The notes below the pieces were generated by a model. It was not told where the DNA came from, did no database searches, and was given only the letters and a program-made list of their open reading frames with translations. A program made the position numbers and the translations under genes. Shown here piece after piece: positions 15,539-22,887 of a stretch of 25,791 nucleotides of DNA. Within the stretch, counting starts at the first letter, position 1. The number at the start of each line of letters is the position of its first letter. Source of the DNA: Clostridia bacterium. GTDB taxonomy: Bacteria > Bacillota > Clostridia > Christensenellales > Aristaeellaceae. Location: contig CAAGFE010000025.1 in the NCBI GenBank assembly GCA_900769075.1, forward strand, positions 1 through 25,791. The letters run 5' to 3'.

Positions 15539-16546
15539 ATGATCGAAGTATCCGCCGGCGTCATCACCCGCGCTGATGGCCGGATTCTGATCTGTCAGCG
15601 CGGGGAGGGGCGGCATCACGCCCACCTGTGGGAGTTCCCCGGCGGCAAGCTGGAGGCGGGCGAATCCCCGGCAGAATGCCTCATCCGCGAATTGGGGGAG
15701 GAGCTGGCCCTGCCCGTGACCGTGGGCGGCATCCGCTGCATCCGGGAAGCCGAGGGCATCCGCTTCCACTTTATTGACGCGCACACCGACGCGCATCCCG
15801 TGCCCGCCGAGCACGAGGACGTGCGCTTCGTCACCCCCCGGGAGCTGCTGGGCTTCTCCTTCTGCCCGGCGGATGTGTCCGTGGCGCGCCAGCTGGCCTT
15901 CGCGGGTGTTCGCCATGCCTTCTGGGACTTCGACGGCACCCTGATGGACACTTACCCGGCGATGGTGGAGGCTTTCCGCATCGGCGCGGCGGAATACGGC
16001 GTCACCATTTCCGCCGAGCGTACGCTGGAGCTGATGAAGGACTGCTTCACCCACTGCTGCGAGGTGGTCAGCGGGGAAAGCGGCGTTCCGGCGGACGCGC
16101 TGGCGGAAGCCTTCCGCCGCCATGAGCAGGAGGAGCTATGCCGCGGGGTTCCGCCGGTGGCAGGCATCCCGGAGGCGCTCGCGGCCATGGAGCGGGCGGG
16201 CATCCGCCATTATGTGGCCACCCACCGCAGCCTGTACTGCCGGGATCTGCTGGACAGGGCCGGGCTGATGGGGTATTTCAGCGGCTTCGTGACCAAGGAG
16301 GACGGCCTTCCCCGCAAGCCCGCGCCGGATATGCTGCTCCACTTGATGGCACGTCAGGGCCTGACCCCGGCGGAATGCGTCATGATCGGCGACCGTCCGC
16401 TGGATTCCGAGGCGGGGCTGGCGGCGGGGATGCTGAGCGTGCTGATCGACCCGGAGGATCGCTTCCCCCAGGGGAAATGCGATCTGCGCATCCGCAGCGC
16501 GGCGGAGCTGGCGGCATGCTTCGCTCCGGACTGGACGCGAGCCTGA
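15539..16546 (+). CDS. Nudix hydrolase - HAD phosphatase fusion
   Basis: One 335-residue chain with two enzyme domains. Residues 1-122 are a MutT-like Nudix hydrolase: the Nudix box runs from Gly36 through Glu42, Arg50-Glu51 and Glu54-Glu55, with Ala in place of the usual Gly near its end. WEFPGGKLE and the purine-nucleotide-type context resemble 8-oxo-dGTP pyrophosphatases. Residues 125-335 are a HAD subfamily I phosphatase: DFDGT at 130-134, Thr228 in YVATHR, Lys259 in RKPAPD and GDRPLDSE at 283-290. A plausible reading is that the Nudix half turns a damaged dNTP into a monophosphate, and the HAD half removes the last phosphate. This is inferred; the HAD half could also act on phosphoglycolate or sugar phosphates. 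The ATG at 15539 follows AGGAGG; it is last in the operon. Confidence 0.9.
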   Translation: MIEVSAGVITRADGRILICQRGEGRHHAHLWEFPGGKLEAGESPAECLIRELGEELALPVTVGGIRCIREAEGIRFHFIDAHTDAHPVPAEHEDVRFVTPRELLGFSFCPADVSVARQLAFAGVRHAFWDFDGTLMDTYPAMVEAFRIGAAEYGVTISAERTLELMKDCFTHCCEVVSGESGVPADALAEAFRRHEQEELCRGVPPVAGIPEALAAMERAGIRHYVATHRSLYCRDLLDRAGLMGYFSGFVTKEDGLPRKPAPDMLLHLMARQGLTPAECVMIGDRPLDSEAGLAAGMLSVLIDPEDRFPQGKCDLRIRSAAELAACFAPDWTRA

Positions 16547-16560
16547 TTCTGTGATAAAAT
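16532..16560 (+). promoter_or_regulatory. Promoter of the L,D-transpeptidase gene
   Basis: TGGACG (16532-16537), 17-base spacer, TAAAAT (16555-16560). The -35 box lies inside the last codons of the Nudix-HAD gene, so the cell-wall pair downstream can be transcribed independently. Confidence 0.6.
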
Positions 16561-16629
16561 CATCTCGATTTGCCTGACCTGCATAACGGCCCTGCGCTGT
16601 GCAAAAAATGCTGATAGGAGTGTGCTCCG

Positions 16630-18645
16630 ATGCGAAAACTGCTTTGCTTGTTCCTGACGCTGCTGTTCCTGCCCGTCATCGCTGTGGCGGAAGCGTGGAC
16701 GCTTGGTATTGATACCCCGGCGGAAGCCATCCGCCCGGGCAAGGCGTTCCTGCTGAGCTTCACCGTGCCGGCGGACGGTGTGTGCAGCCTGGCATTGCGG
16801 AACATGACCGGCGCCTTTGTGGCGGAGGTGGTCAGCGACCTGACCGTGTCCGCCGGGCGCAACCAGCTGTGGTGGAACGGCACGTCCGGCGGCGTTGCCC
16901 CGGCGGAGGGCGTGTATCAGCTGACCCTGACGATGGCGGATCAGGAAGCCTTCTGCACGGTGGTCATCGGCAGCCAGGCGCCTTATCTGACCAGCATCCT
17001 CCCGGTGAAGGATCCGGAAACCAGGACCATGACCATTGATTTCTACGCCAGCGTGGATGGTCTGCTGTCCGTCGGGCTGTGGTCGGGCAATGTGTGGTCC
17101 CTGCTGGAGAACCGGCAGGTGTCCGCGGGCATGAACCGCATCACCTGGGACGCCTCCGGGATCACCCGGGATACCTCCGCCCTGACCCTCACCCTCACCG
17201 ACGCCACCGGCTTTTGCTCCAACGAGGAGCACATCAGCGTGAATGCGGGGGACTTCGGCATTTCCTTCGCCACGCCCGTGCCCGAAAACACCCCGACGCC
17301 GGACGATTTCGTCCTCACCCCGGTGGAGGTGCTGACCGCCACGCCCGTTCCCGAACAGACGGCGGAGGAGCCCTCCGGGGAAACGCCGGATGAATGGCTG
17401 GACAGCATGGCGCTGGATCCTGCCAACGCGGAAGCTGCGATGGGGGAAGAGCCTGCTGTTCCCGACGCCGCGTCCGTCCCGGCGGAGGCCGAGGAGATCG
17501 TGTACACCCCCTCCTACGGCAGCGCCTACCCCCTGACCGAGAAGGACGCGGGCACCTACTGGGGCACCCCCATGGACATCACCGACGAGGAAGCCGTCTG
17601 GGAGATGCTCACCGCGCCCATCACCGTGTATGATTACGACTATTCCGGTCAGCGCAAGATCTACGCCGAGCCCGATGCCGACAGCCGCACCATCGGCGTG
17701 GTGACCGGCTCCAGCCAGGGAGTCAGGGTGATCGAGCACCTCGGCAACGGCTGGTCGCTGATTGAGTGCTATTCCTCCACCTTCCATGACAATTCCGTGG
17801 ATGCGTGGAACATGCTGGTGCAGGGCTACGTCAAGACCAGCAAGCTCAAGACCAGGCAGGTGAACAAGAAGTATCACATCGTGGTGGATAAGCTGACCCA
17901 GCGGCTGTACCTCTTCGGCGAGGGCAGGCTGCTGGCCACGCTGCTGGTGTCCACCGGACTGTCCAACGAAACCCAGCCCTACAACGAAACCCGCTCCGGC
18001 GAGTTCCTCTACATCAGCCCCACCGGCGGCTTCTGGAGCGACAACATGTTTGCCCCCATGGGCATGAAATTCAACGACGGCGACCTGCTGCATGAGGTGC
18101 CCTATGTCCAGCGCTCCGGCAGCAGCACCAAGATCTATTCGTCCACCGAGCCCTATCTGGGCCAGCGGGCCAGCCACGGCTGCGTCCGCGTGCAGCGCAA
18201 GGAGAATGCCGACGGCTACAATATGAAGTGGATCTGGGACAACCGCAAGGACATCGGCCGCATCGTGATCTGGGAGGACTGGCAGGGCCGTCAGGCGGCT
18301 TACCCGGAGGCGGACACCCCGGTGTATTACAATGCCAACGGCGGAACCTACTACCACGTCGCCGACCACTGCGCCAGTGCGAACAACGGCGTCGTGTTTA
18401 CTGCCTTCCCCTACGGGGAGCTGGATACCGGCGATTATGCCTCGCTGGAATTCTGCCCCTATTGCGTGCCGCCGCTGCGCCGGGCGGAGATCGACAAGAT
18501 CAATCTGGCCCATGCCCTGGGCGGCGATCATGATCCCATCCTCACCGCCGCCCGCCAGAAGTGGCTGAACAAGGTCATCAAGGAATACGGCTACGAAGCG
18601 CTCAAGGAATGCGAGCTGCGCTATTATCAGGGCGCGGCGGAATAA
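16630..18645 (+). CDS. Secreted L,D-transpeptidase (YkuD) with Ig-like and Cys-rich ends
   Basis: A 671-residue exported protein. A signal peptide (MRKLLCLFLTLLFLPVIAVA, cleavage probably before or after EA) is followed by two FlgD-like Ig folds at about 25-115 and 120-215. Next come a Thr/Pro/Glu-rich linker (about 220-300) and an SH3-like stretch around 335-415 with KIYAEPDADSRTIGVV. The YkuD catalytic domain starts at about 418 (KYHIVVDKLTQRLYLF), with the active-site motif SHGCVR at 515-520 (Cys518). The last ~110 residues hold H576/H580/C581 and CPYC at 609-612, resembling the small Cys/His domain found at the end of some Clostridial exported hydrolases. YkuD enzymes make 3-3 cross-links or attach proteins to peptidoglycan. 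AGGAG lies nine bases before the ATG; cvpA follows after 12 bases. Confidence 0.92.
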   Translation: MRKLLCLFLTLLFLPVIAVAEAWTLGIDTPAEAIRPGKAFLLSFTVPADGVCSLALRNMTGAFVAEVVSDLTVSAGRNQLWWNGTSGGVAPAEGVYQLTLTMADQEAFCTVVIGSQAPYLTSILPVKDPETRTMTIDFYASVDGLLSVGLWSGNVWSLLENRQVSAGMNRITWDASGITRDTSALTLTLTDATGFCSNEEHISVNAGDFGISFATPVPENTPTPDDFVLTPVEVLTATPVPEQTAEEPSGETPDEWLDSMALDPANAEAAMGEEPAVPDAASVPAEAEEIVYTPSYGSAYPLTEKDAGTYWGTPMDITDEEAVWEMLTAPITVYDYDYSGQRKIYAEPDADSRTIGVVTGSSQGVRVIEHLGNGWSLIECYSSTFHDNSVDAWNMLVQGYVKTSKLKTRQVNKKYHIVVDKLTQRLYLFGEGRLLATLLVSTGLSNETQPYNETRSGEFLYISPTGGFWSDNMFAPMGMKFNDGDLLHEVPYVQRSGSSTKIYSSTEPYLGQRASHGCVRVQRKENADGYNMKWIWDNRKDIGRIVIWEDWQGRQAAYPEADTPVYYNANGGTYYHVADHCASANNGVVFTAFPYGELDTGDYASLEFCPYCVPPLRRAEIDKINLAHALGGDHDPILTAARQKWLNKVIKEYGYEALKECELRYYQGAAE

Positions 18646-18657
18646 GGAGGTGCCCTG

Positions 18658-19371
18658 TTGAACATTGTGGATTATCTCATCATCGGCGTGGTGGGGGTTT
18701 CGGTGCTGTTCGGGATGTACCGGGGATTTGTTGCCAGCGTGCTGAACATGGGCGGCGGACTGATCTCGTTCCTGTCCTCCTTCGCGCTGTATCCCAAGCT
18801 GGCGGCGCTGATTCAGAACAATCAGGAGCTGCAGCGGACGCTTCTGCACTACACCGACGCGTCCTCCCGCATCGGCGACCTGGAGCTGGCCTTGACCAAT
18901 GTGGTCAACCTGGGCCGCGAAGGCATCGAGCAGGTGATTGCGAACGTGAACCTGCCCGCTCCGCTGGACAGCATCCTTCAGGTCAACCTGGAGAACCTGG
19001 CCTACGGCACCCAGGGGGCGGCGACCACCGTGGCCGACTACGTCAGCCAGACCATCCTCCAGGCCAGCATCAACATCATCTGCTTCCTGGTGTGCTTCGC
19101 GGCGCTGTACATTGTCATTTCCATCGGCCTGAACCTGATCCGCGCCGTGTTCCGCTTCCCGGTGCTCAAGCAGCTGGACGGCCTGGCGGGCGGCGTTTTC
19201 GGCCTGCTGCGGGGGATCCTGGTCTGCCTGGCGGTGTTCACGCTGATGCCCCTGGTGCAGACCATGGTTCCGCTGACCATCATCACCGAGCTGATGAACG
19301 AAAGCACCCTCGCGCCGATCTTCATGAACGGCAACCTGATCACCGCCATCATGAACAAGCAGCTGTTCTGA
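18658..19371 (+). CDS. CvpA-family membrane protein
   Basis: A 237-residue protein with the CvpA layout. The N-terminal helix MNIVDYLIIGVVGVSVLFGMYRGF is followed by a second helix GGGLISFLSSFALYPKL, a long extracytoplasmic loop of about 95 residues, then two more helices (INIICFLVCFAALYIVISIGLNLI and GLLRGILVCLAVFTLMPLV). CvpA is linked to colicin V production in E. coli and to envelope integrity in several bacteria; no biochemical activity is established. The start is a TTG seven bases behind a strong AAGGAGG, with no ATG nearby. The 12-base gap after the L,D-transpeptidase gene suggests one operon and an envelope role. Confidence 0.9.
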   Translation: MNIVDYLIIGVVGVSVLFGMYRGFVASVLNMGGGLISFLSSFALYPKLAALIQNNQELQRTLLHYTDASSRIGDLELALTNVVNLGREGIEQVIANVNLPAPLDSILQVNLENLAYGTQGAATTVADYVSQTILQASINIICFLVCFAALYIVISIGLNLIRAVFRFPVLKQLDGLAGGVFGLLRGILVCLAVFTLMPLVQTMVPLTIITELMNESTLAPIFMNGNLITAIMNKQLF

Positions 19372-19387
19372 CGCGGGGGCCCGGGAT

Positions 19388-19420
19388 CAAAAAAACCGAT
19401 CTGTGAATCCACAGATCGGT
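19388..19420 (-). terminator. Intrinsic terminator, minus-strand direction
   Basis: An 11-bp stem ACCGATCTGTG/CACAGATCGGT with loop AATC is followed on the minus strand by TTTTTT. It therefore stops leftward transcription coming from the ECF side and protects the 3' end of cvpA. On the plus strand there is no T-run. Confidence 0.8.
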
Positions 19421-19529
19421 CAGACGATCAAAAGGCCCGCAAATCATCGACAAAGTACCGATGGTACTTTGTCGAGGTTTTGCACTCACTCACTGGTCGA
19501 TCGGCCATCACCGAGCTATGCTCAGTGAT

Positions 19530-19570
19530 GGCTGCGCTCGGCAAATGCAGGCATTTGCTGTCGCTAGTCG
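19530..19570. repeat. Variable-stem hairpin repeat, copy B
   Basis: The flanks GGCTGCGCTCGGC / GCTGTCGCTAGTCG match copy A at 3672-3715, but the stem is GCAAATGC-AG-GCATTTGC instead of GCGATTGC-AA-GCAATCGC. Both arms have changed together, keeping the pairing. Confidence 0.7.
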
Positions 19571-19772
19571 GCGCAAGCGCCTCCCTCACACGGCAAGCCG
19601 TTCTCCCGGACGTTCGTTCGTGTAAGGAAGCGATTTCTAACGAAATCGCGCGAAAATCGCCGCACAGGGGCATCGCCCCGATTAACCGCCCCGAAGGGGC
19701 TCGCCGATTTTCGATCAAAAGTCGAAGGGCCTGCGGGCCCTCCAACGCCTCCCATAGGTTTGTTGATGGTTT

Positions 19773-19797
19773 AAGGCTCCCTTCCCCAGGGAGCCTT
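19773..19797 (-). terminator. Terminator-like hairpin after the ECF genes
   Basis: A perfect 10-bp stem AAGGCTCCCT/AGGGAGCCTT with a 5-base loop starts nine bases past the stop of the ECF gene at 19807. The T-run is poor (TT then AAACC on the minus strand), so termination is probably partial. Confidence 0.5.
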
Positions 19798-19806
19798 TGT
19801 TGATTT

Positions 19807-20376
19807 TCACATTTTCTCCAGCAGACCCACCTGCTTCAGCGCGGGCTTGAGCGCCAGGAACAGAATCGGGCCGGCTACGGAGGCAAACAGCGCGTTGATC
19901 AGGCTGCCGGGGAGCTTCGTGCCCATCTTGGCCAGGGTGCCTGTCATGCCCAGATGATTCACCCACATGCCGAAGCAGAAGGTCTTGAGCATGTACAGCG
20001 CCACATAGGTCAGCGCGCCTGCCACACAGGCGATGATCACGCGGACGATATCCATGGTGCTGAGCTTCGGCCTGCGGAGGAGCCCCAGGCCGATCAGGCC
20101 CGCCACCAGGGCAATCGCGCCCTTGCTGACCAGGGTGATGAGGCATTCCGCGCCGTAGCCGACCATCACGTCATACAGCCCGGAGCCCAGGCCGGCAGCC
20201 ACAAAGCCCAGCCCCGGGCCGAAGAGCAGACCGGCAATGGCGCACAGCGCGTTGGTCATATGCACGGAAGTGCCCATGAAGGGAATCCGCAGGTAATTGG
20301 CCACAAAGACGATGGCCGTCATGATGCCGCAAAAGCAGATTTTCAGCGTTTTGCTGCGGGTGTTCTGAACAGACAT
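19807..20376 (-). CDS. ECF transporter S component
   Basis: A 189-residue, six-helix membrane protein of the energy-coupling-factor substrate-binding type. Helix 1 starts KTLKICFCGIMTAIVFVANYL, the pattern (A/G)xxxA in the S-component surface that docks EcfT. The loop IPFMGTSVHMTNALCAIAGLLFGPGLGFVAAGLGSGLYD is characteristic. It should bind a vitamin, cofactor precursor or metal and rely on a shared EcfA/A'/T module not present in this window. The substrate cannot be read from the sequence. The ATG at 20376 follows AAAGGTGG; an in-frame extension to 20463 would overlap the preceding gene and lacks a site. It lies 44 bases downstream of a second S component, presumably in the same transcript. 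Confidence 0.88.
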   Translation of the reverse strand: MSVQNTRSKTLKICFCGIMTAIVFVANYLRIPFMGTSVHMTNALCAIAGLLFGPGLGFVAAGLGSGLYDVMVGYGAECLITLVSKGAIALVAGLIGLGLLRRPKLSTMDIVRVIIACVAGALTYVALYMLKTFCFGMWVNHLGMTGTLAKMGTKLPGSLINALFASVAGPILFLALKPALKQVGLLEKM

Positions 20377-20420
20377 GATGCATACCACCTTTTCCGATTG
20401 AATTTCGGGCACCGGACGGC

Positions 20421-20912
20421 TCACCTGACGAGCTGCTTCAGCCGGGGATAGAGCGCATGGCACACCAGGCCGATGACCACGCCCGCGATGCCCTGGATGC
20501 AGTTCGGGCCGACAGCCGCCCAGGCAGCCGCCACGCCGTACATCACCGCTTCAAAGGCGAAGTAGCCCAGCACCATCACGGCCTCCGCTGCCGCAAAGGC
20601 GATCACTGCCCGCAGCCAGGAGCCTTCCTTCCACACCTTCCACGCCACCAGCGCCACCAGCGCCTTGATGACCATCGTGGGCAGCACATACACCATATAG
20701 CCGCCCAGCAGGTCGGACAATCCGGAGCCAATCGCCGCCGCGGGAATGCCCAGCGGGCCCAGCAGCAGGGTCGCCAGGAAGATCGCGCCGTCGCCCAGGT
20801 GAACATAGCCCCCCGTGACGATCACGGGAACCTTGGGCAGATAGGTCATCACAAAGACCAGTGCGGCCATCACGCCGGCGAGACAGAGCTTTTTCACAGA
20901 CAGGTTTTTCAT
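20421..20912 (-). CDS. ECF transporter S component (ribofla_trS-like)
   Basis: A 163-residue hydrophobic protein with five to six helices. LSVKKLCLAGVMAALVFVMTYLPKVPVIV followed by VHLGDGAIFLATLLLGPLGIPAAAIGSGLSDLLGGY is the typical N-terminal half of PF07155-like S components. The GxxxLGDGxxF and GSGLSDLL segments are the most diagnostic. No substrate can be assigned. The ATG at 20912 has AAAGGA nine bases upstream; a TTG at 20933 is a possible longer start. It is the first gene after the promoter at 20974-21002 and the leader hairpin at 20939-20972. Confidence 0.87.
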   Translation of the reverse strand: MKNLSVKKLCLAGVMAALVFVMTYLPKVPVIVTGGYVHLGDGAIFLATLLLGPLGIPAAAIGSGLSDLLGGYMVYVLPTMVIKALVALVAWKVWKEGSWLRAVIAFAAAEAVMVLGYFAFEAVMYGVAAAWAAVGPNCIQGIAGVVIGLVCHALYPRLKQLVR

Positions 20913-20938
20913 TCCCAGCCATCCTTTGTTCAAGAAAA

Positions 20939-20972
20939 TGTACGCGGTATCCAGCCCTGGCTACAGCGTACA
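20939..20972 (-). promoter_or_regulatory. Long palindrome in the leader of the ECF operon
   Basis: A 34-base interrupted palindrome: TGTACGC/GCGTACA outer arms, then GTA/TAC, then CCAG/CTGG at the centre, broken only by two single mismatches. It begins just after the -10 box, covering the expected transcription start. On the minus strand it is followed by TTTTCTT. It could be a repressor operator, an attenuator, or a terminator of gltX read-through. Confidence 0.6.
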
Positions 20973-20973
20973 T

Positions 20974-21002
20974 ATTGTATAATGTGATAACTGCTTTGTC
21001 AA
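20974..21002 (-). promoter_or_regulatory. Consensus promoter of the ECF S-component pair
   Basis: On the minus strand, perfect TTGACA (20997-21002), 17-base spacer, TACAAT (20974-20979). It starts only 15 bases past the gltX stop codon. Confidence 0.85.
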
Positions 21003-21017
21003 CCAAATTACTGTATT

Positions 21018-22472
21018 TTAGCTGTTCAGCTTGGCGATTCCCAGGTCGATGCGGCGCAGGCACTCGTCCTTGCCCAGCAGCCAGACGATTTCGATCGCGC
21101 CGCCGGGGGTGCTCATCTGGCCGGAGATGGCGATGCGCAGCGGCCACAGGGCGGTGGCGTTCTTCATGCCGTTTTCGGCGATCTTCGCCATCAGCGCGTC
21201 GTGGATGGCAATCTCCGTCCAGCCCTCGATGCTCTCGATCACCGGGCGCAGCATTTCCAGCGCGGCCCTGGCGATTTCGGGGGTGGTCTTGGCCTTCTTG
21301 TTCACGAACATGTCCGCGCCGTATTCCGGCAATTCGCCCAGGAAGCGCACCATGTCCGGCACGCGGTTGAACACCTCGGTGCGGCTCTGCATCAGCTCCG
21401 CCAGGCGCTTGTAGTCAATGGCTTTACCGGCCAGGGCCTTGTCGAACCAGGGGGTGGCCAGCTCGAGGTACTTCTCGGGGGACAGCTTGCGGATGTACTC
21501 GGCGTTGAACCAGGTCAGCTTGTCCACATCGAAGATGCCCGGCGACTTCGACAGCCGATCCACGGAGAAGGCTTCCACCAGCTCATCCAGGGTGAAGAAC
21601 TCCCGGTCGTTGCCGGGATTCCAGCCCACCAGCGCCAGGTAGTTGATCAGCGCCTCGGTCAGGTAGCCCTTCTCCACATAGTCGGAATAGTACGCATCGC
21701 CGTCGCGCTTGGAGAGCTTGTGGGTCGCGTCGCGCATGACGGGCGCCATGTGGATGTACTGGGGGATTTCCCACCCGAAGGCCTCGTAGAGCAGGTTGTA
21801 CTTGGGCGTGGAGGAAATGTACTCCAGGCCGCGCATGACGTGGGTGATGCCCATCAGGTGGTCGTCAATGACATTGGCGAAGTTGTAGGTGGGCATGCCG
21901 TCCTGCTTGATGAGCACCATATCATCCAGGGAATCGTTGGGGAAGGTCATGTGACCGAACACCAGATCATCGTAGCTGGATTCGCCGGTGGTGGGGGCAT
22001 TCTGGCGGATGACGTAGGGGGTGCCTGCGTCCAGCTTGGCCTGGACCTCCTCGGGGGAGAGCCGCAGGCAGTGCTTGTCGTACTTGAACACCTCGCCCCG
22101 CGCCTCGGCGGCGGCGCGGCGCTCCTCAAGCTCGCACTTGGTGCAGAAACAGTAGTAGGCGTGCCCGCTCTTCACCAGCTGCTGGGCATAGGGCAGGTAC
22201 ATGTCCTTGCGCTCGGACTGGATATAGGGGCCGTAATCGCCGCCGACATCGGGGCCTTCGTCCCAGTTGATGCCGCAGCCCCGCAGGGTATCGTAGATGA
22301 CCTCGGTCGCGCCCTCCACGAAGCGCTCCTGGTCGGTGTCCTCAATGCGCAGGATGAACTTGCCGCCCATCTTCTTGGCAAACAGGTAGCCATACAGGGC
22401 GGTGCGCAATCCGCCCAGGTGCATAAAGCCCGTGGGGGACGGCGCAAATCGGGTGCGGACTTGGTTATTCAT
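21018..22472 (-). CDS. gltX: Glutamyl-tRNA synthetase
   Basis: Class I aminoacyl-tRNA synthetase that charges tRNA-Glu in the cytoplasm. 484 residues, the normal bacterial size. RTRFAPSPTGFMHLGGLRTAL carries the HIGH-equivalent motif (His18-Leu-Gly-Gly21), and the KMSKS-equivalent is KLSKR at 252-256. A zinc-type CFCTKCELEERR ... KYDKHC segment lies between them. YSDYVEKGYLTEALINYLALVGWNPGNDRE and the helical anticodon-binding C-terminus complete the match. The ATG at 22472 has AGAGGA six to seven bases upstream and overlaps the stop of the DUF559 gene in ATGA, so I reject a longer in-frame start at 22532. A GlnRS gene nearby suggests this GluRS need not misacylate tRNA-Gln. Confidence 0.97.
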   Translation of the reverse strand: MNNQVRTRFAPSPTGFMHLGGLRTALYGYLFAKKMGGKFILRIEDTDQERFVEGATEVIYDTLRGCGINWDEGPDVGGDYGPYIQSERKDMYLPYAQQLVKSGHAYYCFCTKCELEERRAAAEARGEVFKYDKHCLRLSPEEVQAKLDAGTPYVIRQNAPTTGESSYDDLVFGHMTFPNDSLDDMVLIKQDGMPTYNFANVIDDHLMGITHVMRGLEYISSTPKYNLLYEAFGWEIPQYIHMAPVMRDATHKLSKRDGDAYYSDYVEKGYLTEALINYLALVGWNPGNDREFFTLDELVEAFSVDRLSKSPGIFDVDKLTWFNAEYIRKLSPEKYLELATPWFDKALAGKAIDYKRLAELMQSRTEVFNRVPDMVRFLGELPEYGADMFVNKKAKTTPEIARAALEMLRPVIESIEGWTEIAIHDALMAKIAENGMKNATALWPLRIAISGQMSTPGGAIEIVWLLGKDECLRRIDLGIAKLNS

Positions 22473-22849
22473 GGTGATTCCTCTTTCTGTCGTTTGAGCC
22501 GTTCCATGACGACTGAATTGATTTGAGTGCAAACAGCGGAAAAGCTGCGGTTGATGTCCAGATTGGTGAAGCGGAGCACCGCCACACCATAGGTTTCAAT
22601 GGCGGCAGTGCGGGCTTCGTCGTAGGTGTGTCCTTCGGGGGTGAAGTGCTGGGAGCCGTCCAGCTCGATGACCAGCTTGGCCTTTTCGCAATAGAAGTCT
22701 GCGATAAACTGACCGATGGTCTTCTGCCGCTGGAAGCGCGGTGTATAGCTGCGCAGGAAGTCATACCAGAGGTGGTTCTCCTGAGGGGTGGCGTTCTTGC
22801 GGAGGGACTTGGCAAAGGGGATGAGGTGCTTGTTATAGGGCAGGCGCAT
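22469..22849 (-). CDS. DUF559-family nuclease-fold protein
   Basis: A 126-residue DUF559 protein (PF04480), related to very-short-patch repair and other PD-(D/E)XK nucleases. Diagnostic parts are LRKNATPQENHLWYDFLRSY, RFQRQKTIGQFIADFYC and LVIELDGSQH, giving Asp51, Glu62 and Asp64 as likely metal ligands, then VLRFTNLDINRSF. No cellular role is established for the family; it is often encoded near mobile or house-keeping genes. AAAGGAG lies seven to eight bases before the ATG. Its TGA overlaps the gltX ATG by four bases, so gltX translation is probably coupled to it. Directly upstream is a MITE-like element that fills the gap to glnS. Confidence 0.9.
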   Translation of the reverse strand: MRLPYNKHLIPFAKSLRKNATPQENHLWYDFLRSYTPRFQRQKTIGQFIADFYCEKAKLVIELDGSQHFTPEGHTYDEARTAAIETYGVAVLRFTNLDINRSFSAVCTQINSVVMERLKRQKEESP

Positions 22850-22887
22850 GACCTCACTCCTTTGTCCGTTGTCCTTCCTGCAAGCGT

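Larger units (their letters stand above)
19372..19806. repeat. Structured non-coding region between cvpA and the ECF genes
   Basis: About 435 bases with no credible gene and at least eight inverted repeats. Main stems: CGACAAAGTACC with its complement (19448-19474, 12 bp), GCCATCAC/GTGATGGC (19504-19532), GCAAATGC/GCATTTGC (19541-19558), GCGATTTC/GAAATCGC (19630-19649) and AGGGCC/GGCCCT (19726-19741). A three-way junction lies at 19651-19713: the 9-bp outer stem CGAAAATCG/CGATTTTCG encloses GGGGC/GCCCC and GCCCC/GGGGC hairpins. Terminator-like stems bound it on both sides. It would be transcribed from the ECF operon on the minus strand if the hairpin at 19773-19797 is leaky. I do not recognise a known RNA family. 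Confidence 0.75.

Noticed and set aside
16354..18849. An 831-codon minus-strand frame opposite the L,D-transpeptidase
   Set aside because: It spans several plus-strand genes and a promoter, and its product is low-complexity His/Gly/Val text.
19428..19803. Small proteins in the cvpA-ECF gap
   Set aside because: Frames on both strands follow the inverted repeats, have no ribosome site and match nothing I know.
21018..22532. A longer glutamyl-tRNA synthetase starting at 22532
   Set aside because: The extra 20 residues overlap the DUF559 gene in another frame. The ATG at 22472 has a ribosome site and gives the family N-terminus.
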